Positions 1-6,536 of a stretch of 17,176 bases of DNA are shown piece by piece (the first letter of the stretch is position 1; every line of letters begins with the position of its first letter). The notes below the pieces were generated by a model. The model was given only the letters and a program-made list of their open reading frames with translations. It made no database searches and had not been told where the DNA came from. The translations under genes and the position numbers were made by a program. The stretch is taken from the NCBI GenBank assembly GCA_031257235.1, contig JAIRPA010000126.1, positions 1 through 17,176 of the forward strand, written 5' to 3'. This stretch comes from Burkholderiales bacterium (lineage in GTDB: Bacteria > Pseudomonadota > Gammaproteobacteria > Burkholderiales > Casimicrobiaceae).

Positions 1-920
1 AACGCGCCAACATGGAATCCGGCTTTGCGCAGTTTTCCACTCTGCATCAAAGAATCGGCGAACATCGCACCGACCCTGCCAAACTCTACGGCTGGGGCAA
101 AATCGATTACCGCTTCCAAGAGCAAAAAGGCAAAGAGCAATTCGGGTATCGTCAGAACATGGAAGCCATTCGCTTCGGTCAGGAAGTGTTCGCCAAAGAA
201 ACCGACACCGGCGGCATCCATCGTTTGGCGTTTTCTGCCGATTACGCGTACACCTCCGCGACCTTTGAAGACAGAATGCGTCCGAACGCGGGGTTGAGCA
301 AAAAAACCGGCAAGTTAAACGGGCACGATTTTTCTTTGGGCGCGTACTACACGAGAACCTCGGATAAGGGCGCGTACATCGATTTAGTCGGTCGGGCGTC
401 GTACCTTTTAAATCGTTTTGAAGATGTGTACAAGAGCGATTCCAAGCAACGCGGGCAACGGATCGGCGCGAGCCTTGAAGGCGGCGTTCCGTTTTATCGT
501 TCCGAGACGGGTTATCTTTTGGAAGGTCAGGCGCAGTTGTCGTATTTTTACACGCACTACAACCGCTTCCACGACAGCATTTCCGAGATTGGCGCGATCA
601 ACGCGCACGCGGCACGCGGTCGCTTGGGGGTTCGGTTCACGAAAGACAAATCGCCTGAGAAGAAGGTCAGAAGCTATGCGCTGGTGAATGTGTTGCATAC
701 GTTCACCAAGCAGGCGGATGTGGAGGTCGACAACAACGACGGCACGCGTTCGAGCTTTAATGAATCTTTTGCCAATACGTATGGCGAGATCGGCGCGGGG
801 ATTCAAGGTTACGTTTCCGAAAATGCGGCGTTGTATTTGGACGCGCGTTACCAACGCGGTTTTGGACACCATCCGTATCAAGGCGTGGCGGCGAACCTTG
901 GGTTGAAGGTGGTGTATTGA
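1..920 (+). CDS. Autotransporter beta-barrel domain protein, C-terminal part (5' end outside window)
   Basis: The reading frame is open from the first base and stops with TGA at 918-920, so the gene begins upstream. About 305 residues are visible. They look like the C-terminal translocator domain of a type V autotransporter (autotransporter beta-domain family). The segment opens with a Gly/Trp-rich strand (YGWGKIDYRF), then alternates polar and aromatic residues as amphipathic beta strands do. The last strand ends LGLKVVY, an aromatic terminus of the kind recognised by the BAM complex. The barrel would sit in the outer membrane and export an N-terminal passenger that lies outside the window, so adhesin, protease or other function cannot be told. 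No signal peptide is visible because the N terminus is missing. A repeat unit begins six bases after the stop codon. Family confidence is high; substrate is unknown. Confidence 0.88.
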   Translation, partial: RANMESGFAQFSTLHQRIGEHRTDPAKLYGWGKIDYRFQEQKGKEQFGYRQNMEAIRFGQEVFAKETDTGGIHRLAFSADYAYTSATFEDRMRPNAGLSKKTGKLNGHDFSLGAYYTRTSDKGAYIDLVGRASYLLNRFEDVYKSDSKQRGQRIGASLEGGVPFYRSETGYLLEGQAQLSYFYTHYNRFHDSISEIGAINAHAARGRLGVRFTKDKSPEKKVRSYALVNVLHTFTKQADVEVDNNDGTRSSFNESFANTYGEIGAGIQGYVSENAALYLDARYQRGFGHHPYQGVAANLGLKVVY

Positions 921-926
921 GAGGGA

Positions 927-1003
927 CGGCAAAAAGTAAACCCCTACTTTTTGCCGGTTGAAATTCAGCAAAAAAGGACAGGCAAAGCCTGATCCTTTTT
1001 TGC
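927..1003 (+). repeat. Dual-hairpin repeat unit, copy A1
   Basis: Hairpin I has perfect 12-base arms (CGGCAAAAAGTA at 927-938, TACTTTTTGCCG at 945-956) around AACCCC. An 11-base linker follows. Hairpin II (968-1003) has outer arms GCAAAAAAGGA and TCCTTTTTTGC, an inner CAGGC/GCCTG stem, an AAA loop and an unpaired A at 992. It starts six bases after the autotransporter stop codon. Hairpin II ends in a T6 run and could act as an intrinsic terminator for that gene. Structure is read directly; function is inferred. Confidence 0.85.
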
Positions 1004-1017
1004 GTTTTGCCTTTTCC

Positions 1018-1093
1018 GCAAAAAATCATCAGGGTTCCCCTGTGATTTTTTGCAAATCATTACCGCCCAAAAGTAGGTTTTTACTTTTGGGCG
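1018..1093 (-). repeat. Dual-hairpin repeat unit, copy A2 (inverted)
   Basis: Read on the minus strand this is the same architecture as copy A1. Hairpin I has CGCCCAAAAGTA / TACTTTTGGGCG arms (1082-1093 and 1064-1075), a 10-base linker follows, and hairpin II (1018-1053) has GCAAAAAATCA / TGATTTTTTGC outer arms, a CAGGG/CCCTG core and a one-base bulge at 1029. It faces A1 across 14 bases, giving a convergent pair. A short heptad remnant (CTGATCC CTGATT) follows at 1101-1113. Confidence 0.83.
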
Positions 1094-1172
1094 AATACCC
1101 CTGATCCCTGATTGTGCCTCCCTCCGTTCCCTGTCAAAAAAGAAGCTACTCGCGGAAGTCGACGATTTTTGA

Positions 1173-1178
1173 TAGAAT
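1173..1178 (+). promoter_or_regulatory. Possible -10 element for tRNA-Cys
   Basis: TAGAAT matches TATAAT at five of six bases, and a GC-rich stretch follows it, as at many stable-RNA promoters. It lies about 45 bases before the tRNA. No good -35 hexamer is at the right distance, so this is weak. Confidence 0.3.
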
Positions 1179-1222
1179 CCAACGCTTGCCGCAGCGCGAG
1201 AGCGCGTCTCATCTATTCACAT

Positions 1223-1296
1223 GGCGGGGTGGCAGAGTGGTCATGCAGCGGCCTGCAAAGCCGTCTACGCCGGTTCGATTCCGACCTCCGCCTCCA
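1223..1296 (+). tRNA. tRNA-Cys (anticodon GCA), CCA encoded
   Basis: The cloverleaf can be folded by eye. The acceptor stem pairs GGCGGGG (1223-1229) with CTCCGCC (1286-1292), with one G-U pair. The anticodon stem GCGGC/GCCGT encloses CTGCAAA, placing anticodon GCA at 1255-1257. The T arm has the TTCGATT loop (1274-1280) between five-base arms with one mismatch. The discriminator base is T at 1293, as is usual for tRNA-Cys, and CCA is encoded at 1294-1296. It reads UGC/UGU codons. It stands alone between repeat unit A2 and the next gene. Confidence 0.95.
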
Positions 1297-1622
1297 ATCT
1301 TTCCCCTTAAATCCTTTTTTCAACCGCTCGGCGACCCCGGGAAATGACTTAGGCAAAAACGCTCCACTTTTTATCTTGAAACCTCTCTTTTGCCGACACG
1401 GGGTAATATTGGTCTCCACTAACTTTGCTATGCAAAATTAGTTTCGCCCATATTTCCCCTTTTTACCGACATCCGGTGAAATATTCCGTAAAACGCCTAA
1501 GGAAAGGGTAGGATTTAGGGGTAAAATTTGTTACCCTCTGCGGTTGGCTTTCCGTGTGGTCATCTTCCTATTGAGCGGGCGGCGCGCCACAACAAAAAAT
1601 ATCAACATAAACACTAAAGACT
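1297..1622. other. Intergenic stretch without a recognisable gene
   Basis: No credible coding frame is present. T-runs right after the tRNA may end its transcript. Several imperfect inverted repeats follow: the ACTAACTTTGC element (annotated separately), ATATTTC/GAAATAT at 1450-1456 and 1478-1484 around an ACCG/CGGT stem, and GGGTAA/TTACCC at 1519-1524 and 1531-1536. The last lies about 90 bases before the flavoprotein gene and could be an operator or leader hairpin, but nothing proves this. Confidence 0.5.
1411..1449 (+). repeat. GGTCTCC-ACTAACTTTGC palindromic element, copy 1
   Basis: GGTCTCC is followed by ACTAACTTTGC (1418-1428), a TAT loop and GCAAAATTAGT (1432-1442), which pairs with it at 10 of 11 positions, then TTCGCCC. 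The same element occurs in reverse orientation inside repeat unit D1 (about 7366-7404), and its left part occurs at 2913-2924. It is therefore a separate mobile or copied module. Confidence 0.72.
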
Positions 1623-2855
1623 ATGACGGAACTTTTCAAAAAAATGCTGGACAATCATTTCTCGCCTTTGGTTTTAAAAGGGCGCGAGCTTTTACCTATT
1701 GTTCAGGGAGGGATGGGGGTTGGCATTTCCGCGCATAGGCTGGCGGGAACAATGGCAAGTTTAGGCGCGGTCGGAACGCTCTCCAGCGTTGATCTTCGCC
1801 GCCACCATGAAGATTTAATGGCCATCAGCAAAAACGCCGACAAAGAAACCGTCAACAACGCCAATTGTGTGGCGTTGGATCGTGAAATCCAAGCCACCAA
1901 AAAACTCTCCGGCGGGTTGGGCTTGGTCGCGGTCAATATCATGAAGGCGCTCTCCGAATACGCCACACACGTGCGCCAATGTTGCCGTAGCGGCGCGGAC
2001 GCTTTGGTCGTCGGCGCGGGCTTGCCGCTCGATCTTCCCGATTTGGTCGATGAAAAACCGGATATCGGTTTGATCCCGATTTTATCGGACGCGCGCGGCA
2101 TCAAACTCATCATCAAAAAGTGGGCGCGTAAAGGTCGCCTGCCGGACGCCATTGTGATCGAACATCCGCGTTATGCGGGGGGGCACTTGGGCTCCTCAAA
2201 AATTGAAGACTTAAACGATCCCCGTTTTGATTTTGAAAACGTCATCCCCGCCACACAAGAATTTTTCCGCGCTGAAGGCATCGGCGACAAGCAAATTCCG
2301 CTGATTCCGGCGGGCGGCATCAATTCGCACGAACGCGTGCGCCAGCTGACGGATATGGGGGCGGCCGCCGTACAGTTGGGCACGGCGTTTGCGGTCACCC
2401 AAGAAGGGGACGCGCACGAAAACTTCAAGCGCGTTTTATTAGACGCCAAAGCCGAAGATATTGTCGAATTCATCAGCGTTGCCGGGTTGCCCGCGCGCGC
2501 GGTGCGCACGCCTTGGCTGGAAAATTATTTAAAACACTTGCCGAAACTGACGGCGGCGGCGCATGTCAAACCGCGTTGCTCTCTTAAATTTGATTGCCTC
2601 GCCGAATGCGGTTTGCGCGACGGCATCGCCAAAATCGGTCAGTTTTGTATCGACATGCAGCTTTCTTTTGCCTTGCGCGGCGACAAAATGAAAGGCCTGT
2701 TTTTCAGAGGTTCCACGGCTCTGCCTTTCGGCAATTACATGGGAACCGTCAAAGAGTTGATCGAATACCTTTTAACGGGCGTAAAACCCGAGGAAGCGCT
2801 TGTCGTCACCTCCGCAAAAAGCCACAAAATGTTTGAAATCCGCGCGGTGTCGTAA
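1623..2855 (+). CDS. Nitronate monooxygenase / 2-nitropropane dioxygenase-like FMN oxidoreductase
   Basis: The 410-residue product belongs to the FMN-dependent TIM-barrel family of nitronate monooxygenases and FabK-like enzymes. The signature features appear in order: QGGMGVGIS near residue 28 (FMN phosphate loop), GAGLP in the middle, the GGHLGSS motif with H188 as the likely catalytic histidine, IPAGGINS near 228-235, and an Ala/Gly-rich VQLGTAF motif near 250. Nitronate monooxygenases oxidise alkyl nitronates; relatives reduce enoyl-ACP or quinones, so the substrate is not fixed by sequence. After the barrel there is a cysteine-bearing stretch (C319, C325, C329, C342) and a C-terminal cap. 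The length is greater than that of compact (roughly 320-residue) members. The chosen ATG has only a weak ribosome binding site. The gene appears monocistronic, with a repeat cluster downstream. Confidence 0.82.
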   Translation: MTELFKKMLDNHFSPLVLKGRELLPIVQGGMGVGISAHRLAGTMASLGAVGTLSSVDLRRHHEDLMAISKNADKETVNNANCVALDREIQATKKLSGGLGLVAVNIMKALSEYATHVRQCCRSGADALVVGAGLPLDLPDLVDEKPDIGLIPILSDARGIKLIIKKWARKGRLPDAIVIEHPRYAGGHLGSSKIEDLNDPRFDFENVIPATQEFFRAEGIGDKQIPLIPAGGINSHERVRQLTDMGAAAVQLGTAFAVTQEGDAHENFKRVLLDAKAEDIVEFISVAGLPARAVRTPWLENYLKHLPKLTAAAHVKPRCSLKFDCLAECGLRDGIAKIGQFCIDMQLSFALRGDKMKGLFFRGSTALPFGNYMGTVKELIEYLLTGVKPEEALVVTSAKSHKMFEIRAVS

Positions 2856-2891
2856 CGGTTTGAACGGCATGGTGTGTGTTCCGCCGTTCCC

Positions 2892-2924
2892 GCAAAAAAG
2901 CATCAGGGTTTTGGTCTACACTAA
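2892..2924 (+). repeat. Truncated hairpin arm joined to GGTCT-CACTAA element
   Basis: These 33 bases match the reverse complement of 7393-7425, the right arm of nested unit D1, with four differences by eye. The match covers GCAAAAAA, the G-rich core and the GGTCT element. It stops at CACTAA, where ATCAGAG and the heptad array begin, so this is a remnant cut by, or fused to, the heptad array. Confidence 0.6.
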
Positions 2925-2934
2925 ATCAGAGGCC

Positions 2935-3027
2935 AGTGATTAGTGATTAGTGATTAGTGATTAGTGATTAGTGATTAGTGATTAGTGATTAGTGATTAGT
3001 GATTAGTGATTAGTGATTAGTGATTAG
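2935..3027 (+). repeat. Heptanucleotide tandem array (TAGTGAT), about 13 copies
   Basis: Twelve perfect TAGTGAT units run from 2941 to 3024, with six bases of a unit before and three after. No spacers or interruptions are present. It is flanked by ATCAGAGG and AGAGGTCAGA, members of the related heptad family seen elsewhere here. A pure array this long should be prone to slippage. Confidence 0.95.
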
Positions 3028-3040
3028 AGGTCAGAAGCAT

Positions 3041-3077
3041 CGTCATTGCGGCGACCGAAGGAAGTGACCCGCAATCC
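3041..3077 (+). repeat. REP-like palindrome, copy 1 (ATTGCGG ... CCGCAAT)
   Basis: CGTCATTGCGG is followed 17 bases later by CCGCAATCC; the 7-base arms are at 3045-3051 and 3069-3075. A second copy with the same ends and a 19-base middle is at 6556-6593. Short dispersed repeats beginning CGTCATTGCG and ending CGCAATCC are known in several proteobacteria, from memory. Confidence 0.62.
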
Positions 3078-3088
3078 GGTTTTTTTTA

Positions 3089-3130
3089 TCGCGGGCGAGG
3101 CAAGTCTCGCTCCTACATCTGATCTCTGAT
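3089..3130. repeat. Degenerate GGGCGAGGC palindrome followed by two heptads
   Basis: GCGGGCGAGGCAAG-TCTCGCTCC (3091-3113) is a decayed copy of the palindrome that is perfect at 7441-7460. CTAC and two heptads (ATCTGAT CTCTGAT, 3117-3130) follow directly. The same order, palindrome then CCTAC then heptads, recurs at 3228-3271 and in reverse at 10400-10445. Confidence 0.55.
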
Positions 3131-3135
3131 AGGCT

Positions 3136-3212
3136 CGGCAAAAAGTAAACCCCTACTTTTTGCCGGTTTGAATTATCCAAAAAATCGCGGGGGGACCCCG
3201 ACGATTTTTTGC
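3136..3212 (+). repeat. Dual-hairpin repeat unit, copy B
   Basis: Hairpin I is identical to that of copy A1 (arms 3136-3147 and 3154-3165, loop AACCCC). A 12-base linker leads to hairpin II: AAAAAATCG (3179-3187), CGGGG, GGA loop, CCCCG, bulged A at 3201, CGATTTTTT (3202-3210). It lies between the convergent flavoprotein and DUF1444-like genes. Hairpin II, with GC core and A6/T6 flanks, resembles a bidirectional terminator. Confidence 0.85.
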
Positions 3213-3227
3213 GAGAACGGCGCACGC

Positions 3228-3271
3228 GGGCGATAAGAGGTCGCCCCTACATCTGATCTCTGATCTCTGAT
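3228..3271. repeat. GGGCGA/TCGCCC palindrome plus three heptads, overlapping a gene end
   Basis: GGGCGA (3228-3233) and TCGCCC (3241-3246) are arms of a decayed palindrome. CTAC and three heptads (ATCTGAT CTCTGAT CTCTGAT, 3251-3271) follow. On the minus strand the heptads are translated as the last residues of the neighbouring protein, and CTA at 3247-3249 is its TAG stop codon. Confidence 0.7.
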
Positions 3272-3804
3272 GCCTGCATCCACTCCCCTTCTTTTCGATA
3301 AATCAAAAGGGTTTCTAAAAGCGGGGTTGGGGCAAGCGCATAGCGTTTCGCCGCATGAGCTTTTAAAAGCGTGACGTTTTCCTGATCGGAGGCGGGGAGA
3401 ATCAAGACTTCGTTTTCGGCGGGCAGTGCCACACAAACATCGTCGTCGAAACGATTGACAAGCCACACCCAAAGGCGATTCAAACACAGCGCGTTGGCTT
3501 CGTGTCCGTCAGAGACAATCCTGTTCCACGCAAAGTCGGTCTCGTTTAAATTAAAAATTACGGTGTTGTCGAGATTTTTCACGGCAAGACGAAAGAGGTC
3601 TTGAATGCCAAGACTTTGCGGAAGATCGTTTTGTGTGATAACGCGCTCGTGACCGTCCTCACCAACCTGCACGCAATAAAGACTTAACCCCGCGTGCCAT
3701 GGAACCCAAAGCGGCGCTGTTTTTGAAGGCGTCGGGTCAGGCAATGTCGTTGCCCGAACGCGCGGGTAAAGGTTGTTGTCTGCCAAGCGTAAAGGATCGC
3801 TCAT
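3247..3804 (-). CDS. DUF1444/YtpQ-like conserved protein of unknown function
   Basis: The 185-residue product resembles the C-terminal two thirds of the DUF1444 (YtpQ) family as I remember it. YPRVRATTLPD aligns with the family's YPxIRxTxFP segment. The AVKNL motif lies mid-protein, followed by VALPAENEVLILP and the terminal block PLLETLLIYRKEGEW. The N-terminal domain of about 90 residues found in Bacillus YtpQ is absent. The biochemical function is unknown; no signal peptide or membrane segment is seen. The start is supported by GGAGG five bases upstream and by the 13-base gap after the LD-carboxypeptidase stop codon, so it is the last gene of the accA-tadA operon. The final eight residues (ASEIRDQM) are largely encoded by intergenic heptad repeats, suggesting that a repeat replaced the original 3' end. 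Confidence 0.68.
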   Translation of the reverse strand: MSDPLRLADNNLYPRVRATTLPDPTPSKTAPLWVPWHAGLSLYCVQVGEDGHERVITQNDLPQSLGIQDLFRLAVKNLDNTVIFNLNETDFAWNRIVSDGHEANALCLNRLWVWLVNRFDDDVCVALPAENEVLILPASDQENVTLLKAHAAKRYALAPTPLLETLLIYRKEGEWMQASEIRDQM

Positions 3805-3817
3805 GGTCCTCCGTCAT

Positions 3818-4738
3818 TTAATAACGATTAATCACCATCGCGCCGTCTTGAGCAATCACCAACTCCACCATCGCGCCCATCGGCAACGTTAATTTGTCGG
3901 GGACGTGACCAAACGGAAGACCGGAGAAAAAGGGAACGCCGCTTTTGGTCATCACATGATAAACAGCGTCGCCGAGCCCGTAATCGTGTTGATGATCGTT
4001 GGCTTCAAAACCCGTGAAACTCCCCAAAAGGATTGCCGATTGATTGGCGAGCACACCGCTTAATAAAAGCTGATACAACATACGCTCGATACGATACGGC
4101 GGTTCGTTGACGTCTTCCAAAAATAAAATGCCGTTTTCTATTTTGGGGAAGAAGGGCGTGCCGATTAAGTGCGTGAGGATCGAAAGATTGCCGCCCCATA
4201 AAATCCCTTTGGTCGAAAAATCGGAAGGGCGATCCGTCGGGTCGATATAACACGCGATGGTAAATGCTCGTTTTGCGCGCACGGCAGACAGAACATCAAA
4301 ACAGTGATTGGCGGTAAACGAGGACACCTTTTGCGCGCCAAAGTCCGCGCATGCCATGGGTCCCGCGTAAGTGATCAGACCGGAGCGCGCCAACACCGCC
4401 AATTGAAATGCGGTGAAATCGGAATGTCCGACCCAAATTTTTTTGTCTTCCGCCAAGGCGCGATAATCCAGAAACGCCAATAAGCGCGACCAACCGTATC
4501 CCCCGCGCAACGCCAACGCCACATCAAGTTCGGGCGCGTTGTGCATGCGATTCACGGCGGCTAATCGCGCCTGATCACTGCCGGCAAAGCGTTGGTCTCG
4601 ATCAAACACGCCGGCGTCCCGATACACATGATGACCGGCTTTGGCAAGAAAGGCTTCCGCGCGCGTCAGTGCCTCCGGTTCACGCAAAGCACCGGCTGCC
4701 GCGTAAATGCCTATATTCAAAGGAAGATGATTAACCAT
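3818..4738 (-). CDS. ldcA: LD-carboxypeptidase (peptidase family S66, muramoyltetrapeptide carboxypeptidase)
   Basis: The 306-residue product matches the S66 family in length and motifs. It starts NIGIYAAAGAL, the usual N-terminal strand. The nucleophile motif GHSDFTA contains S106. FLEDVNEPPYRIERML contains E208, and GLPFGHVPDKLTLPMGA contains H278. Together they form the Ser-Glu-His triad of this family. LdcA enzymes cut the terminal D-Ala from tetrapeptides between L- and D-residues during cytoplasmic recycling of peptidoglycan. A longer frame reaches 4855, but it would overlap tadA by 89 bases and its 39 extra residues do not resemble the family; ATG at 4738 gives the expected length and a 28-base gap after tadA. 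The ribosome binding site is weak. It is third in the accA-tadA-ldcA-DUF1444 run. Confidence 0.9.
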   Translation of the reverse strand: MVNHLPLNIGIYAAAGALREPEALTRAEAFLAKAGHHVYRDAGVFDRDQRFAGSDQARLAAVNRMHNAPELDVALALRGGYGWSRLLAFLDYRALAEDKKIWVGHSDFTAFQLAVLARSGLITYAGPMACADFGAQKVSSFTANHCFDVLSAVRAKRAFTIACYIDPTDRPSDFSTKGILWGGNLSILTHLIGTPFFPKIENGILFLEDVNEPPYRIERMLYQLLLSGVLANQSAILLGSFTGFEANDHQHDYGLGDAVYHVMTKSGVPFFSGLPFGHVPDKLTLPMGAMVELVIAQDGAMVINRY

Positions 4739-4766
4739 ATTGATCTGTATTGTTGTGTTTATGGAG

Positions 4767-5312
4767 TCATGTAGGAGGCGATGCGCGACGACGCTCCCTG
4801 AAAAATTCCGACAAAAGTGCCGCGCAGGGTTCCGCCAAGACATGAGGTGTGACAAGCGTGTGATGATTGAGGCGGGTCTCGCTCATCAAATTGACGATCG
4901 AGCCGCACGCGCCTGTTTTGTAATCAGACGCGCCAAACACCAAACGGGCAAGCCGCGCGTGGATGATGGCGCCGGCGCACATCGCGCAGGGTTCAAGCGT
5001 GGTGTAGAGCGTGCATTCGGGCAAACGATAGTTTTGCAGTTTCTGCGCGGCGTCGCGTAGCGCGGCAATTTCCGCGTGCGCGGTCGGATCGGTTTGCGCA
5101 ATCGGCGCGTTGCCGCCTTGCCCGACAATAACGCCGTGACGCACGATAATCGCGCCCACCGGCACCTCCCCCCGCTTTTGCGCCTGACGCGCAAGATCAA
5201 GAGCGTAACGCATCATTTCAATGTCGTCGGTTTTTGCCGAATCGGTTTGATCTAATAACAATTCGTTCACAATCCAATCATAGGGTGGTTTTGAGACGCC
5301 GGGCAACCCCAT
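4767..5312 (-). CDS. tadA: tRNA-specific adenosine deaminase TadA
   Basis: TadA deaminates the wobble adenosine of tRNA-Arg(ACG) to inosine. The 181-residue product has the zinc-dependent cytidine-deaminase fold motifs: HAE (H79, with catalytic E81) in PTAHAEIAAL and PCAMC (C109 and C112) in LEPCAMCAGAI. EVPVGAIIV, typical of the TadA substrate-binding strand, precedes them. The protein is slightly longer than E. coli TadA because of an N-terminal stretch of about 30 residues. A start at M33 or M34 would cut into the first helix, so the ATG at 5312 is kept; a G-rich stretch directly precedes it. It begins 18 bases after accA ends and is probably co-transcribed with it. The C-terminal tail is basic (FRERRRASPPT). 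Confidence 0.93.
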   Translation of the reverse strand: MGLPGVSKPPYDWIVNELLLDQTDSAKTDDIEMMRYALDLARQAQKRGEVPVGAIIVRHGVIVGQGGNAPIAQTDPTAHAEIAALRDAAQKLQNYRLPECTLYTTLEPCAMCAGAIIHARLARLVFGASDYKTGACGSIVNLMSETRLNHHTLVTPHVLAEPCAALLSEFFRERRRASPPT

Positions 5313-5330
5313 CCCCCTTTTTTACAAAAC

Positions 5331-6320
5331 TTATTCTTCGGCGTCTGTCGATTCTTTGGGCGCGGCTTCTTTGTATTTGCCGTAACCCATGATTTTTTCT
5401 TGGCGCAACGAAAGCCGTTTGGACACGGAAAGCTGACTGAATTTTTTTAACTGTTCCGTCAAAACCGCTTTTAAGGTGTTCATCATAAGATCGGGATGGC
5501 GATGCGCGCCGCCAATCGGTTCGGGAATAATTTCGTCGATCAAATTCAACTGTTTTAAGCGGGGCGCGGTGATGCCCAGCGTTTCGGCGGCGTCCGACGC
5601 AAACGAGGCGGACTTCCATAAAATCGACGCGCAACCTTCCGGCGAAATCACCGAATACACCGAAAACTGCAACATCATCAATACGTCGCCCACCGACAAC
5701 GCCAACGCGCCGCCGGAGCCGCCTTCTCCGATCACCGTGACGATGATCGGCACGCGCAACGACGCCATTTCATAAAGATTGCGCCCGATGGCTTCGGATT
5801 GACCGCGTTCTTCCGCGCCGATGCCCGGATAAGCGCCGGCGGTGTCAATGAAGGTGAAAATCGGCAGGTCAAATTTTTCGGCAAGTTTCATCAAGCGCAA
5901 TGCCTTGCGATACCCTTCCGGGCGCGGCATGCCGAAATTTCTGAATAATTTGTCTTTCGTGTCACGCCCTTTTTGATGACCGATCACCATACAGGGTTTG
6001 TCATTAAACCGCGCGATGCCGCCGACAATCGCAGGATCGTTCGCAAAAGCGCGATCGCCGCAGAGTTCTTGAAAGTTTGTGAAAAGCGCGGCGATGTAGT
6101 CCAGCGTATAAGGGCGTTGCGGATGACGCGCGACCAGCGTGGTTTGCCAAGCGCTCAAGTGGTCGTAAATGTCTTTTGCAAGAGCGTCGCTTTTTTCTTG
6201 AAGACGGTCGATTTCTTCGGAAATATCGACAGACGCGCCTTCTTCAACGCTGCGCAACTCGTCGATTTTCTCTTGTAAATCTGCGATGGGCTGTTCAAAA
6301 TCGAGAAACGTTTGCTTCAT
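5331..6320 (-). CDS. accA: Acetyl-CoA carboxylase carboxyltransferase subunit alpha
   Basis: AccA pairs with AccD to transfer carboxyl groups from carboxybiotin to acetyl-CoA, making malonyl-CoA for fatty acid synthesis. The 329-residue product is close to E. coli AccA length. An N-terminal helical segment starts with FLDFEQPIADLQEKIDEL. The carboxyltransferase core carries GHQKGRDTKDK (114-124), FIDTAGAYPGIGAEERGQ (157-174), the oxyanion-type loop GEGGSGGALAL (198-208) and ISPEG (225-229). The acidic tail (ESTDAEE) is short. It is first in the minus-strand operon; a possible -10 (TATGAT on the minus strand, 6346-6351) lies about 25 bases before the start. A repeat cluster fills the space to divergent adk. 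Confidence 0.97.
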   Translation of the reverse strand: MKQTFLDFEQPIADLQEKIDELRSVEEGASVDISEEIDRLQEKSDALAKDIYDHLSAWQTTLVARHPQRPYTLDYIAALFTNFQELCGDRAFANDPAIVGGIARFNDKPCMVIGHQKGRDTKDKLFRNFGMPRPEGYRKALRLMKLAEKFDLPIFTFIDTAGAYPGIGAEERGQSEAIGRNLYEMASLRVPIIVTVIGEGGSGGALALSVGDVLMMLQFSVYSVISPEGCASILWKSASFASDAAETLGITAPRLKQLNLIDEIIPEPIGGAHRHPDLMMNTLKAVLTEQLKKFSQLSVSKRLSLRQEKIMGYGKYKEAAPKESTDAEE

Positions 6321-6374
6321 AGCTCAAACCAAATGAGAAAGTCGAATCATAGCGCAAGTTTGGAAGGTCGGGGG

Positions 6375-6386
6375 GAATCAGGAATC
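6375..6386 (+). repeat. Short heptad remnant (AATCAGG)
   Basis: GAATCAGGAATC is under two copies of the heptad AATCAGG. Another 2.3 copies occur at 6537-6552. The two runs flank the cluster between accA and adk. Confidence 0.45.
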
Positions 6387-6389
6387 GTT

Positions 6390-6462
6390 CGGCAAAAAGT
6401 GAAAACCTACACCCTATGCCCAAAAGTGAAAACCTACTTTTGGGCAGTTCGGGTTTGCCGGT
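6390..6462 (+). repeat. 73-base block shared in inverted form with 10454-10569 (empty site)
   Basis: The reverse complement of this block equals 10454-10569 once a 43-base segment (10479-10521) is removed; the lengths then agree exactly at 73 bases, with five mismatches by eye. It contains a left half of hairpin I (CGGCAAAAAGTG), a CTACACCCTATGCCC joint, a full hairpin I and a linker. Confidence 0.85.
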
Positions 6463-6506
6463 TTGGGGTTTCCAAAAAATCGCGGGGGGGCCCCGACGAT
6501 TTTTTG
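6417..6506 (+). repeat. Dual-hairpin repeat unit, copy C (long linker)
   Basis: Hairpin I has arms TGCCCAAAAGT (6417-6427) and ACTTTTGGGCA (6436-6446). The linker is 26 bases instead of 11. Hairpin II (6474-6505) is AAAAAATCG, CGGGG, GGG loop, CCCCG, bulged A, CGATTTTTT, as in copy B apart from one loop base. It lies between two divergent genes, where no terminator is needed. Confidence 0.82.
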
Positions 6507-6536
6507 TAGGAAAGGCGGAAAGCACGCCGCGCCTCC

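Noticed and set aside
927..956. Hairpin I as a classical intrinsic terminator on its own
   Set aside because: Its stem is A/T-rich in the middle with no GC-rich core followed by a T-run; hairpin II fits a terminator better.
408..971. 187-codon minus-strand frame opposite the autotransporter gene
   Set aside because: It is antisense to a well-supported coding region and extends into hairpin I; no ribosome binding site or family resemblance.
1112..1441. 109-codon frame over tRNA-Cys
   Set aside because: It crosses the tRNA gene and a repeat element and has no coding character.
2935..3027. Array that might be taken for a CRISPR
   Set aside because: Units are seven bases, contiguous and without spacers; no cas genes are present.
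4739..4855. Longer N terminus for the LD-carboxypeptidase
   Set aside because: It would overlap tadA, has no family resemblance and exceeds the usual length of about 305 residues.
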